Source: Dyella sp. OK004 (GTDB taxonomy: Bacteria; Pseudomonadota; Gammaproteobacteria; Xanthomonadales; Rhodanobacteraceae). From it: a DNA stretch of 64,000 nucleotides. Below are positions 17,729 through 25,922 of this stretch, piece by piece. Below the pieces are notes generated by a model. That model made no database searches. It saw nothing but the letters and a program-made list of their open reading frames with translations, and was not told the DNA's origin. The stretch's first letter is position 1; each line of letters starts with the position of its first letter. The position numbers were made by a program, and so were the translations under genes. The stretch spans positions 577,469-641,468 of the forward strand of contig NZ_FOZI01000001.1 in the NCBI RefSeq assembly GCF_900114495.1. The letters run 5' to 3'.

Positions 17729-18187
17729 TCAGACCACGTCGCCGTCCGTCGGCTGGTCCAGCGCCTGCAGGTTTTCCTTGATGCGATTGAGCACGTCCAT
17801 GGCCTGCTGCATTTCGGCCAACTCGATGCCCTTGGTGGCATCCTTACGCAGGCCGCGTCCGATCAGCTCCATGTCGGCGATCACGTCGCGGGCCTGCTCG
17901 GTGACATAAAGGCGCCAGGCACGGCGGTCGCGCGGGTCGGGACGTCGCTCGACGAAGCCGGCGGACTGCAGGCGATCGATCACCCGCCCTACCGCGATCG
18001 GCTCCATTTCCAGAAATTCGGCCAGCTCGGTTTGGCGCAGCCCTTCGCGGTGGTACAACACCTTGGTCGCGCGCCATTGCGCGCGGGTCAGGCCGAACTT
18101 CACGGCCCGCCGATCGAAATGCTTGCGGAACAGCAGGGTCACGTCGTTGAGCAAATAGCCGAACGAGATGTCTTCTGTTTTGGTCAT
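17729..18187 (-). CDS. MarR-family transcriptional regulator
   Basis: A 152-residue winged-helix dimeric repressor. The recognition region is LRQTELAEFLEMEPIAVGRV (about residues 52-71), followed by the wing ERRPDPRDRRAWRLYVT. It is upstream of the RND adaptor and pump genes in the same orientation and divergent from the macrodomain gene (65 bp apart). The usual role would be ligand-relieved repression of the efflux operon and of itself. I could not identify a confident palindromic operator by eye. Confidence 0.9.
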   Translation of the reverse strand: MTKTEDISFGYLLNDVTLLFRKHFDRRAVKFGLTRAQWRATKVLYHREGLRQTELAEFLEMEPIAVGRVIDRLQSAGFVERRPDPRDRRAWRLYVTEQARDVIADMELIGRGLRKDATKGIELAEMQQAMDVLNRIKENLQALDQPTDGDVV

Positions 18188-18252
18188 GACCCTTTGAACC
18201 CTCTAGCGCCCCATCGGCAAGCATAAGCCGCAAGAAACCGCGACACCACGCC

Positions 18253-18774
18253 ATGCCTATCGAGATCATCACCGCCGACATTACCCGACTGGCCGTGGAC
18301 GCCGTTGTGAACGCCGCCAACCCCACCCTGCTGGGCGGTGGCGGGGTCGATGGCGCCATCCATCGCGCTGCCGGCCCGGGCTTGCTTGAGGCCTGCCGCC
18401 AGCTGCCGGAGAGCAGCCCGGGCATACGTTGCCCCGTGGGCGAGGCGCGCATGACCGGGGGCTTTGCGCTGCCAGCGCGCTATGTCATCCATACGGTGGG
18501 GCCGGTGTGGCATGGCGGCGATCGCGGTGAGCCCGCCTTGCTGTCGAGCTGCTACCGGCAAAGCCTGCAACTGGCCGCTGCGCATGGTTTGCGCACCGTG
18601 GCATTCCCGGCGATCAGTTGCGGTATTTACGGCTATCCGCCCGAACGCGCGGCCCCGGTGGCGCTGGCCGCACTACGCGAAACCCTGCAGGAACACACCG
18701 ACATGCGAGTGCAGCTGTGCTGTTTCGATACGCGCATGGCCGCGATCTGGCGGCATGCGCTCAATCCAGCTTGA
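18253..18774 (+). CDS. Macrodomain protein, O-acetyl-ADP-ribose deacetylase (YmdB-like)
   Basis: A 173-residue single macrodomain. The ADP-ribose-binding loops are clear: [20 protein letters not shown] (about residues 19-38) with the catalytic Asn/Asp region, and [14 protein letters not shown] (about 120-133) for the diphosphate loop. Members of the MacroD/YmdB class hydrolyse O-acetyl-ADP-ribose and can remove mono-ADP-ribose from proteins. YmdB also modulates RNase III in E. coli. The gene is divergent from marR, and its 3' end overlaps the 3' end of the convergent batD gene by 14 bp. Confidence 0.92.
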   Translation: MPIEIITADITRLAVDAVVNAANPTLLGGGGVDGAIHRAAGPGLLEACRQLPESSPGIRCPVGEARMTGGFALPARYVIHTVGPVWHGGDRGEPALLSSCYRQSLQLAAAHGLRTVAFPAISCGIYGYPPERAAPVALAALRETLQEHTDMRVQLCCFDTRMAAIWRHALNPA

Positions 18775-20455
18775 ACGGATACAGCGGCGGCAACACAGAC
18801 GATGCCCGCTCACTCCCCGATGCATGCCATTGGAAGCCATCGCGGAATGAGGCGGCCAGACGCTCACCTAGCGCACGCTCTGCATCGCCGGCATAGAGCC
18901 TGCGTTGCAGCGCATCGATCACTTCGCGCTGCGATGCCGACGACAGTGCCGCCGCCAGGGCGCCGAGATTCGCCAATCCTGGTCGCTCCGCACGCGCCCA
19001 GGCCAGCAAGGCATGCGCCTGGGCGGGGGCATCATCGCCACGCGCCGCAAGCAGGAAGGCTGCACGAAACTCGCGTAAGGTCGTCGGTGCGGCGGCGGCT
19101 ATCGGCGCCACTTTGAGCACAGGCTTGCGGCGGCGCCAGCTGAGCCACCCAAACACACTGACAAGCCACAAGCCGCCGCTGCCCAAAGCTATCCAGCGCC
19201 ACGGCACCGTGTGCTGTGTGGCAGGTGCCGCAGCCGACGGTTCGTCGGCGGGCTTGGTTACCGATGCGGCGTTCGCCTGCGTCGAGGCTGTGCCCACCGC
19301 AGGCAGCACGGTGTAGTGGCGGGCCGGAATGCGCGCGACTTCCGGCTTGTCGGTCTGCACGTTCCACCAGGTCAAGGTGGTCTCGGGAATGGTCAGCTCG
19401 CCGGCCCGATTGGGCACGACGGCAAACGACTGCTGGCGTCGCCCGATCAGCCAGGGGCCACTGACGTGAGTGCCGGTGACCGGCTTGTCCGGATAAACCG
19501 TGGCGCCATCGAGCGACGGCAGGCTGAGTGCCGGCAGCGCCTCGTACGGAAGGCCAGTGGCCTGCAGATTCATGGTGAGGTTGATCGACTGACCAACACG
19601 CACGTCGTTCTGCGCCGGACCACCTTCCATGTTGAGCTGGAGTTCGCGCGCAGGCAGCCACGCTGTCTTGCCTGCGTTGTCGGGCACCGGACGCACGTCG
19701 ATCGAGACGGCCGGCGAGACCGCGGATACCGGCCGTGTGCTGCCGAAAAAGCTGTTGGGATCGGCCATATCGATCAGCTCGCCCTGGAACGACACGGGCG
19801 CGATTTCGATATGGCCGGCATGTTGCGGAATCAGCGCATAGCGCCGCTCGATCACGTTGAAGCGGCGGCCACCACGCTCGGCCTGGTAATTCAGGTCGTC
19901 ACCAAGCTTGCTCAGCTCCACACCGTTCGCCTGCGGCTCGTCCATCCCGCCATTGCTGAGGCTGGTGGCGAAGTACAAGCGCACCACATACGTCATCTGC
20001 TCACCGACATAGGCACGCTGCGGTTCGGCCGAAGCGTCGACGAACACATCCTTGTTCCCGGCAGCGGCGGCCTGGCTGTCTGGCGCCACGACTTCCAGCG
20101 GCAACGGCGCTGTCGTACCACCGGCGAAATTCAGCGCAGGAATGGTCAGGTGACCGATGTGTTTCGGGCGCAGCGCAATGCCAAAGGTGAGCTCCGCACT
20201 GCGCCGGCCGTTGACGATGCTCAGGCTGGTGTTGTTCGAGGTGCCGAGTACGGCGAAGTCGTTGGACAGCGCGCTCAGATCCGGCGCGTTTAAGGCACCG
20301 CCGCCAGCCACGCGCAGATTCAAGGTCACCGTTTCACCGAGTTCCACCTTGTTGCGATCCAGTGTTGCCTGCACCTCAGCAGCCGAGACCCACCAAGGCA
20401 GGCAGCACAGGAGAAGAAGCACATAACGGCACACGCGGCGAGCAAGCACGATCAA
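18761..20455 (-). CDS. BatD-family protein
   Basis: A 564-residue protein, last gene of the MoxR/Bat operon. It has a signal peptide (about residues 1-25, ending WWVSAA), repeated beta-sandwich regions beginning [18 protein letters not shown], a helix near residues 420-440 ([20 protein letters not shown]) and a C-terminal helical cytoplasmic tail. BatD proteins are thought to assist envelope stress tolerance with VWA partners in the periplasm. The likely start is TTG 20455, which overlaps the upstream TGA as TTGA with GGAGAGGG just before it. GTG 20449 is an alternative. Its 3' end overlaps the macrodomain gene. Confidence 0.85.
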   Translation of the reverse strand: MIVLARRVCRYVLLLLCCLPWWVSAAEVQATLDRNKVELGETVTLNLRVAGGGALNAPDLSALSNDFAVLGTSNNTSLSIVNGRRSAELTFGIALRPKHIGHLTIPALNFAGGTTAPLPLEVVAPDSQAAAAGNKDVFVDASAEPQRAYVGEQMTYVVRLYFATSLSNGGMDEPQANGVELSKLGDDLNYQAERGGRRFNVIERRYALIPQHAGHIEIAPVSFQGELIDMADPNSFFGSTRPVSAVSPAVSIDVRPVPDNAGKTAWLPARELQLNMEGGPAQNDVRVGQSINLTMNLQATGLPYEALPALSLPSLDGATVYPDKPVTGTHVSGPWLIGRRQQSFAVVPNRAGELTIPETTLTWWNVQTDKPEVARIPARHYTVLPAVGTASTQANAASVTKPADEPSAAAPATQHTVPWRWIALGSGGLWLVSVFGWLSWRRRKPVLKVAPIAAAAPTTLREFRAAFLLAARGDDAPAQAHALLAWARAERPGLANLGALAAALSSASQREVIDALQRRLYAGDAERALGERLAASFRDGFQWHASGSERASSVLPPLYPFKLD

Positions 20456-22356
20456 TCACCCTCTCCGGCGCTGGCGCCATGGCGCTGCCGGTATTCCAGT
20501 TCGAACTTGCGCCGTAGCAGCGCACCCGGATCGTCAGGTACGCGCTGCAAGGCGCGACGGACATCGGCAGGCAGCTTGGCCTGCGGACCGTCGGCGGCGA
20601 CGGCACCCAGTTCGTGACTGCTGTCCTTCTTGTCTGCTGCTTTGCCTTGCGCCTGAAGTGCGCGATCCATCTGCTGCTGCAAGGCTTGTTTTGCCTGCTC
20701 GGTGCGTGCCTGTTGTTCCGCCTGCTCCTGTGCCGACATCGGTTTGGCCGCGCCGGATGACGAGGCGCCCGCCGGCTGCGCTTCATCCTTGCCCTTGCCG
20801 GAAGGATCATGCGACTGATCGGACGGCTGCCCCTGCTTACCGGACTGTCCCTCACCCTGCTCGCCCGAGGATGGCTTTTGTCCCTGCTCGCCGTTCTTGG
20901 GCTGTGACGAAGATTGATCGTCGCCCTTGTCTGACTTGTCCTTAGCCGACTTGTCTTTACCGCCCTGCTTGTTCTCTGGCGGCTGTGGCGGCTGTTTGCG
21001 CATCCAGTCCTCCACTGCCTTGCGGTTGGCCTTGGCGTCTTCGTTCGCAGGGCTCGATTTCAATGCGCGATCGTAGGCAGCCAGTGCATCCTGATAGTGG
21101 CCCTGCTTGGCCAGCGCATTGCCGAGGTTGTAGGCAGCATCTGGCCCCGCTGCATCCTGCAGCGCCTGTGCGGCAGCGCTGTAATCGCCAGCACGATAGG
21201 CGGCCACCCCGCGCAGCGCTGGATCGTGTGCCAATTGCTGTGCCTGTTTCGCCTGCCCTTGCCGCAACGCCTGCGCCGCCTGCTGATCCGGACGTCGCCA
21301 CAGATCACTCCAGGTACTGGCCTGCGCCGTATCCGGCAACGCCGGCAACAGGATCAACGCCAACAACAGCAACCAGCCACGACGAAATGCCAGTGCCACG
21401 ATGGGCAACAAGGGCAACAACAACCAGGGGCCGCGATCCTGCCACTGGTCGCTGACAAGGCCGCTCGCCAGCGCACCCTGACCGGCCGCCCGCGCCGATG
21501 GACGCAACGCCTCGATGTCGGTGTTGTTGTCGCTCATTGGCACGAAGCGCCCGCCACCGGCTTCGGCTACCGCCTGAAGCGATGCGTCATCGCGTTGCGC
21601 GAGCACTACATCGCCGTGCTCGCCACGCAGCAGTCCGCCGTCGCCCATGGGCACTGGCCCGCCTTGCGTCGTACCTACCGCGAGTACGGACACATTGACA
21701 CCTTCGGCGCGCGCCTTGCGCGCTGCGGCCGCCGCAGCCGCATCAGCGCTATCGGTCATCAGGACCACCGAACCGCCACCGGCCTTCGCGTCGCGAATCA
21801 ACGCGACGCCGCGTTGAATGGCCTGTGCCGCATCGTTGCCGTCGGTGGGCATGGTGTCGGGCGAAAGTGCATCGAGCAGATCGTCAAGGCTGCTGGCATC
21901 GGAAGTCAGCGGCGCAACCACGAACGCCTCACCCGCATAGGCAATAAGTCCGTTCAGGCCATCGCGATTGGCTGCCAGCAGATCGCGCGCCTTGTAGCGT
22001 GCGCGATCCAGGCGCGACGGCGCGACATCCTTCGACAGCATGTGCTGCGACAACGAGATGGCGATGACCTGAGCTGCGCGATTGGCGTAGAGCGGCGACG
22101 CGACGCGGCTCCAGGTCGGACCCGCCAGCGCCAGCGCGCATAGAGCCCACCCCAACGCGAGCAACAGCGGCGGCAGACGACGATGTCCGGCCCTTCCTTG
22201 CAGCAAATGCGGCAACAACTCGGGATCGACCAGTCGCGACAACTCGCGCTGCGCTTGACTGCCGCGCGCTGCCAATGCCCACAACACAGGAACAGCCAGC
22301 AGGGCGAGCAGCCACCAGGGCCGCAAGAAATGAAACTGGTTCCAGAACTCACTCAT
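20452..22356 (-). CDS. BatB-BatC fusion: VWA domain plus TPR protein with degenerate metal site
   Basis: A 634-residue membrane protein. Two N-terminal helices (about residues 13-30 and 62-80) precede a von Willebrand A domain (about 95-285). A transmembrane pair follows near 310-343, then a TPR-like region (about 380-435) and a Lys/Asp/Gly/Gln/Ser-rich linker (about 455-560) before a conserved-looking tail. In the VWA domain the expected DxSxS metal motif reads SLSQH (residues 101-105), while the later Thr171 and Asp202 positions are kept. Metal binding is therefore doubtful. BatB and BatC are separate genes in some species and fused here. ATG 22356 overlaps the batA stop as ATGA. Confidence 0.87.
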   Translation of the reverse strand: MSEFWNQFHFLRPWWLLALLAVPVLWALAARGSQAQRELSRLVDPELLPHLLQGRAGHRRLPPLLLALGWALCALALAGPTWSRVASPLYANRAAQVIAISLSQHMLSKDVAPSRLDRARYKARDLLAANRDGLNGLIAYAGEAFVVAPLTSDASSLDDLLDALSPDTMPTDGNDAAQAIQRGVALIRDAKAGGGSVVLMTDSADAAAAAAARKARAEGVNVSVLAVGTTQGGPVPMGDGGLLRGEHGDVVLAQRDDASLQAVAEAGGGRFVPMSDNNTDIEALRPSARAAGQGALASGLVSDQWQDRGPWLLLPLLPIVALAFRRGWLLLLALILLPALPDTAQASTWSDLWRRPDQQAAQALRQGQAKQAQQLAHDPALRGVAAYRAGDYSAAAQALQDAAGPDAAYNLGNALAKQGHYQDALAAYDRALKSSPANEDAKANRKAVEDWMRKQPPQPPENKQGGKDKSAKDKSDKGDDQSSSQPKNGEQGQKPSSGEQGEGQSGKQGQPSDQSHDPSGKGKDEAQPAGASSSGAAKPMSAQEQAEQQARTEQAKQALQQQMDRALQAQGKAADKKDSSHELGAVAADGPQAKLPADVRRALQRVPDDPGALLRRKFELEYRQRHGASAGEGD

Positions 22357-23339
22357 GCATTCGCCGCCTGCGTGCGGCGACGCGCTTGCGGAAGCATGGC
22401 AAGCAGGAGACACAACGCACCTGCCAGCAAGGGCCAGCGGAATAGTTCGTGTCGTGGCCGCAACTCCGGCCCTTGCTGCGGCATCGGTTCCAGCGCGTCG
22501 ATGGCGCGATAGGCCGAGGCCAGCTCATTCGTATCGGTAGCGCGGAAATAGCGGCCGCCGGTTTCTGTCGCCATGGTGCGCAACATGCCTTCGTCCAGAT
22601 CGGCGGACGGATTGACGGTACGTGTGCCAAATAGATCAGGCACACGCATTTCCGTCGCACCGATGCCGATGGTGTAAACACGCACACCGGCGGCCTTGGC
22701 CGCACGCGCCGCATCCAGCGGCACGATACTGCCTGCGTTGTTCACACCGTCAGTAAGCAGTACCAGCACACGCGCCGGCTCCGGCAACGCGGAGAGACGT
22801 TTCACCGCTACCGCCACCGCATCGCCGATGGCGGTTTCGGTACCGGCCAGGCCAACAGTTGCGCTCTGCAGCTGGGCACTCACCGCGGACAGATCGTAGG
22901 TAAGTGGCGTCACGAGGAAGGCGCGGCTACCGAACAAAATCAGCCCCAGTTCGTCGCCAGCGCGACGGGTAATGAAATCGCCGGCAATCGCCTCGACGGC
23001 ACCGAACCGGCTGACCGGCTGTCCGGCGAGCTCCATATCGTCCGTGCGCATGCTGCCGGAGAGATCCACCGCCAGCATCATCGCGCGACCGCTGCGCTGC
23101 TGCGCCTGCGGCGGCCCCACCCATTGCGGCCGCGCCACCGCAGCCACTAGGCACAACCATGCAAGCACCAGTAGCCAGGTGCGTATACCAGTTGATGTCT
23201 GCTCCGCCACGCTAGCGAGGTGCAGGCCGGGATGTGGCAGGTGCAATGCCTGCTCCGGTGCAGCCGGACGCAGCCAGCGACGCAACAGCCAGGGCAGCGG
23301 CAAAACCAGCGCGATCCAGGGCCAGGCGAACTCAGGCAT
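22353..23339 (-). CDS. BatA-like VWA domain protein
   Basis: A 328-residue membrane protein with an N-terminal helix pair (about residues 5-25 and 52-70), a VWA domain and a C-terminal helix near 300. The MIDAS motif is intact: DLSGS at residues 92-96, with TDGVNNAG near residue 200 for the third ligand. It is probably a periplasm-facing adhesion-type domain working with the BatB/C, BatD and MoxR proteins of this operon. Its start overlaps the DUF4381 gene end by 8 bp, and its stop overlaps the batB/C start. Confidence 0.9.
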   Translation of the reverse strand: MPEFAWPWIALVLPLPWLLRRWLRPAAPEQALHLPHPGLHLASVAEQTSTGIRTWLLVLAWLCLVAAVARPQWVGPPQAQQRSGRAMMLAVDLSGSMRTDDMELAGQPVSRFGAVEAIAGDFITRRAGDELGLILFGSRAFLVTPLTYDLSAVSAQLQSATVGLAGTETAIGDAVAVAVKRLSALPEPARVLVLLTDGVNNAGSIVPLDAARAAKAAGVRVYTIGIGATEMRVPDLFGTRTVNPSADLDEGMLRTMATETGGRYFRATDTNELASAYRAIDALEPMPQQGPELRPRHELFRWPLLAGALCLLLAMLPQARRRTQAANA

Positions 23340-23835
23340 GGGCGCGCACTCCCCGAGGCTTCAATGCCAGCGAAAGCCAGCGACGCACGGCATCGGCAAC
23401 GCCGTCCATCTCTGCATCGGCAGCTGGACGGTACATCGCCGTTTCCAGCGCCATCAGCCGATCCAGCGTGGAAGCGTCGACCGGAACTCGCGCCAGACAA
23501 TCGCGCCAGCTGTCGCCGCGATGGTGGATCGCCTGCGTATCGTAGGTGCGCGCGGCGCGGCGTAGCCATTGATGCAGAGCGGCGGCCAGTGCCTCGGGTT
23601 GCCGGGCGTGGCGTTGCTCCAAAGCATCGATGTCCGCCATCACGGTATCGATGCGACGGCGCCAGCGTCGGCGGCGCCAGCTCATCCATGCAACTACACA
23701 CAAGACGAGCACGATCAGCACTGCAATGGCCCACCAGCCGGGTGCCAACGGCCACCAGGACGGATCGGGCGGCAGGTGGATATCGCGCAGCACTGGGCCA
23801 TCGGCCGGTGTGGGAAGCTGAGCGGCAGGCATCAT
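23332..23835 (-). CDS. DUF4381 domain membrane protein of the Bat operon
   Basis: A 167-residue protein with a short N-terminus containing LRDIHLPPDPSWWPLAPGWW, the signature of DUF4381, followed by one helix (about residues 33-52), a basic RRRRWRRRI stretch and a helical cytoplasmic region. The family has no assigned biochemical role. It is almost always found between DUF58 and VWA genes in Bat-type operons, as here, so it is probably a structural partner. ATG 23835 overlaps the preceding TGA as ATGA. Confidence 0.85.
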   Translation of the reverse strand: MMPAAQLPTPADGPVLRDIHLPPDPSWWPLAPGWWAIAVLIVLVLCVVAWMSWRRRRWRRRIDTVMADIDALEQRHARQPEALAAALHQWLRRAARTYDTQAIHHRGDSWRDCLARVPVDASTLDRLMALETAMYRPAADAEMDGVADAVRRWLSLALKPRGVRAHA

Positions 23836-24770
23836 CGTCCCTGCCCTACGCCAGCTAGCAAACCGATTACAGCATCGAGCGGATCGACCACCGTATCAAT
23901 GGTGCGCTGACGCAGGCCGAGCGCCTGCGCCAATGCCGCAAGCTTTGCCTGACCAACACCCAGCGCCTGCTGAAATTCACGGCGCTGACGCTCTGCCTGT
24001 AGCACCACTTCACGGCGCACACCGTCATGTTCAAGCGGGTAGCGCCCCGCTGGCGCGGTGGCCAATTCGAGTACGTCGCCGACAATCAGCACGCCGATAT
24101 CGGCATGCCGGCGCAGATCGAGCAGGCGGCCGCGTGCAAGTTCGTCGCAACTGAGACCGTCGCTGATCAGCAGTACGCGGCTTGAGCTGCGTACCAATCG
24201 ACCGGCGCGCAACAATGCCTCCGACAAGGACTCGTTACGCCCTTCAACGTCAGCGCCCCCATTGGCAAGCGCGCCGCAGAACGCCAGGGCACCGCGTGTG
24301 CCACCTTGAGGCCGCAGCATGTGCGTGCGCTCACCGAAGGCCATGGCACCGACGCGTTCACCTGCGCGCACCGCCAGCCAGGCGGCCATCGCCGCGGCGC
24401 GCGCCGCCTGCACCGATTTGAAGCGAGCGCGGGTGCCAAAGCGCATGCTGGCGTGCGTATCCAGCAGCACCAATACGCGACCTTCGCGTTCTTCCTGGAA
24501 TAACTTGGTATGCAGCTTGCCGCTGCGCGCAGTAAGCCGCCAGTCGAGCCGGCGCACATCGTCACCGGGCTGATAAGCACGAGACTCCGCGTAATCCATG
24601 CCGCGGCCGTGGAGCCGGCTGGATTGCTGCCCGGCCGGCGTCACTCTGCTTTCGCGTTTCGGCAAAGCGATGCGCGCCACTCGCGCACGCAGCGCTAGCA
24701 ACTCGGACAAGGAGATGCTGACGCGCCCGTCGCCATCGCCATCGCCATGGGGTGACAACACGGCATTCAC
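23832..24770 (-). CDS. DUF58 domain protein
   Basis: A 312-residue cytoplasmic protein of the DUF58 family. The core motif is clear: YQPGDDVRRLDWRLTARSGK (about residues 65-84), then FQEEREGRVLVLLDTHASMR, which corresponds to the start of a VWA-like fold. DUF58 proteins pair with MoxR ATPases and VWA proteins. The N-terminus contains a short HGDGDGDG run. The start is GTG 24770, which overlaps the moxR stop as GTGA. A TRGALAFCGAL helix and a long C-terminal helical part complete it. Confidence 0.88.
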   Translation of the reverse strand: MNAVLSPHGDGDGDGRVSISLSELLALRARVARIALPKRESRVTPAGQQSSRLHGRGMDYAESRAYQPGDDVRRLDWRLTARSGKLHTKLFQEEREGRVLVLLDTHASMRFGTRARFKSVQAARAAAMAAWLAVRAGERVGAMAFGERTHMLRPQGGTRGALAFCGALANGGADVEGRNESLSEALLRAGRLVRSSSRVLLISDGLSCDELARGRLLDLRRHADIGVLIVGDVLELATAPAGRYPLEHDGVRREVVLQAERQRREFQQALGVGQAKLAALAQALGLRQRTIDTVVDPLDAVIGLLAGVGQGR

Positions 24771-25762
24771 GGCAGCGGCACGAGATCCAGGAGGCGAGAG
24801 ACCACTTGGTCGCTGCGTATACCTTCCGCTTCCGCTTCGTAGCTGAGCAGGACGCGGTGGCGTAGCACCTCGTGCGCTATCGCATGGACGTCTTCCGGCA
24901 ACACATAGTCACGCCCAGTCAGCCAGGCATGCGCGCGCGAACAGCGATCCAGCGCAATGGTGCCGCGCGGGCTGGCACCCCAGGCGATCCAGCGCTTCAG
25001 TTCGGGGCCATAGGCGCCGGCGTCGCGGCTCGCCAGCACTATCTGTGCGAGATACGACTCCAGCGCCGGCGCCATATGCACCGAAAGCGCCGCCTCGCGC
25101 GCGGCGAATACATCCGCCTGACTCAGCGTGGCGCGTTCCGGCGGCTGCGGATGCAAGCTGCGGCGCGCCTGCTCTCGTGCCAGTTGCAGGATGGCCAGTT
25201 CGGACGATGCGTCCGGATAGCCGATGGTAACGTGCATGACGAAGCGGTCCAGCTGCGCTTCGGGCAGGGCGAAGGTGCCCTCCTGCTCAATCGGATTCTG
25301 CGTCGCCATCACCATGAACAGTTCCGGCAGGCGCCAAGTGCTGCGGCCGACGGTGATCTGCCGCTCCGCCATCGCCTCCAGCAGTGCCGACTGCACCTTG
25401 GCCGGCGCGCGGTTGATCTCGTCGGCCAGCACGATGTTATGGAACAGCGGACCGCGCTCAAACTCGAAACTGCCGGATTGCGGACGGAAGATATCGGTAC
25501 CGGTGAGATCGGCTGGCAGCAAATCTGGGGTGAACTGCACGCGATGGAAATCCGCCTCGATGCAAGCGGCCAGCGCCTTCACCGCGGTCGTCTTGGCCAG
25601 CCCCGGCGCGCCCTCGACCAGCAGATGCCCATCGGCCAGCAGCGCCACCAGCAGGCAGTCGATCAGGTGCGGCTGACCGATGATGCTTCGCTGCAATTCC
25701 TCACGCAGCTTGGTGAATGCCTGTTGCAGATGGGAGGCGGGATGAGGCTGGGGCATGTCCAT
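24767..25762 (-). CDS. MoxR-family AAA+ ATPase
   Basis: A 331-residue AAA+ ATPase. Walker A is EGAPGLAKTTAVKAL (about residues 47-61), Walker B is NIVLADEINRAPAKVQSALL (near 110-130), and sensor 1 is MVMATQNPIEQEGTF. MoxR proteins act as chaperones that assemble or activate VWA-domain partners, which here would be the DUF58 and Bat proteins encoded downstream. It is the first gene of the six-gene overlapping operon ending at 18761. ATG 25762 is preceded by CGGAAAA; the frame is open to 25801. Confidence 0.93.
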   Translation of the reverse strand: MDMPQPHPASHLQQAFTKLREELQRSIIGQPHLIDCLLVALLADGHLLVEGAPGLAKTTAVKALAACIEADFHRVQFTPDLLPADLTGTDIFRPQSGSFEFERGPLFHNIVLADEINRAPAKVQSALLEAMAERQITVGRSTWRLPELFMVMATQNPIEQEGTFALPEAQLDRFVMHVTIGYPDASSELAILQLAREQARRSLHPQPPERATLSQADVFAAREAALSVHMAPALESYLAQIVLASRDAGAYGPELKRWIAWGASPRGTIALDRCSRAHAWLTGRDYVLPEDVHAIAHEVLRHRVLLSYEAEAEGIRSDQVVSRLLDLVPLP

Positions 25763-25872
25763 CGAGTTTTCCGGTGTATTTCGTGCGGCTACAGACCGCA
25801 ACTTTCCATGGAAGTTTACTCATTGCAGCCATTGGCGCCGCGTAACTGATGGCATACAGCCTTTCCCGCGCA

Positions 25873-25902
25873 AAGAAAAAGGGCGGCCTAGGCCGCCCTT
25901 TT
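25873..25902 (-). terminator. Terminator of the pil operon
   Basis: A GGGCGGCC-TA-GGCCGCCC hairpin (25881-25898) followed on the minus strand by a T-rich run, about 20 bases after the pilQ stop. Confidence 0.88.
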
Positions 25903-25922
25903 CATCTTGCCCTGCATGACGA

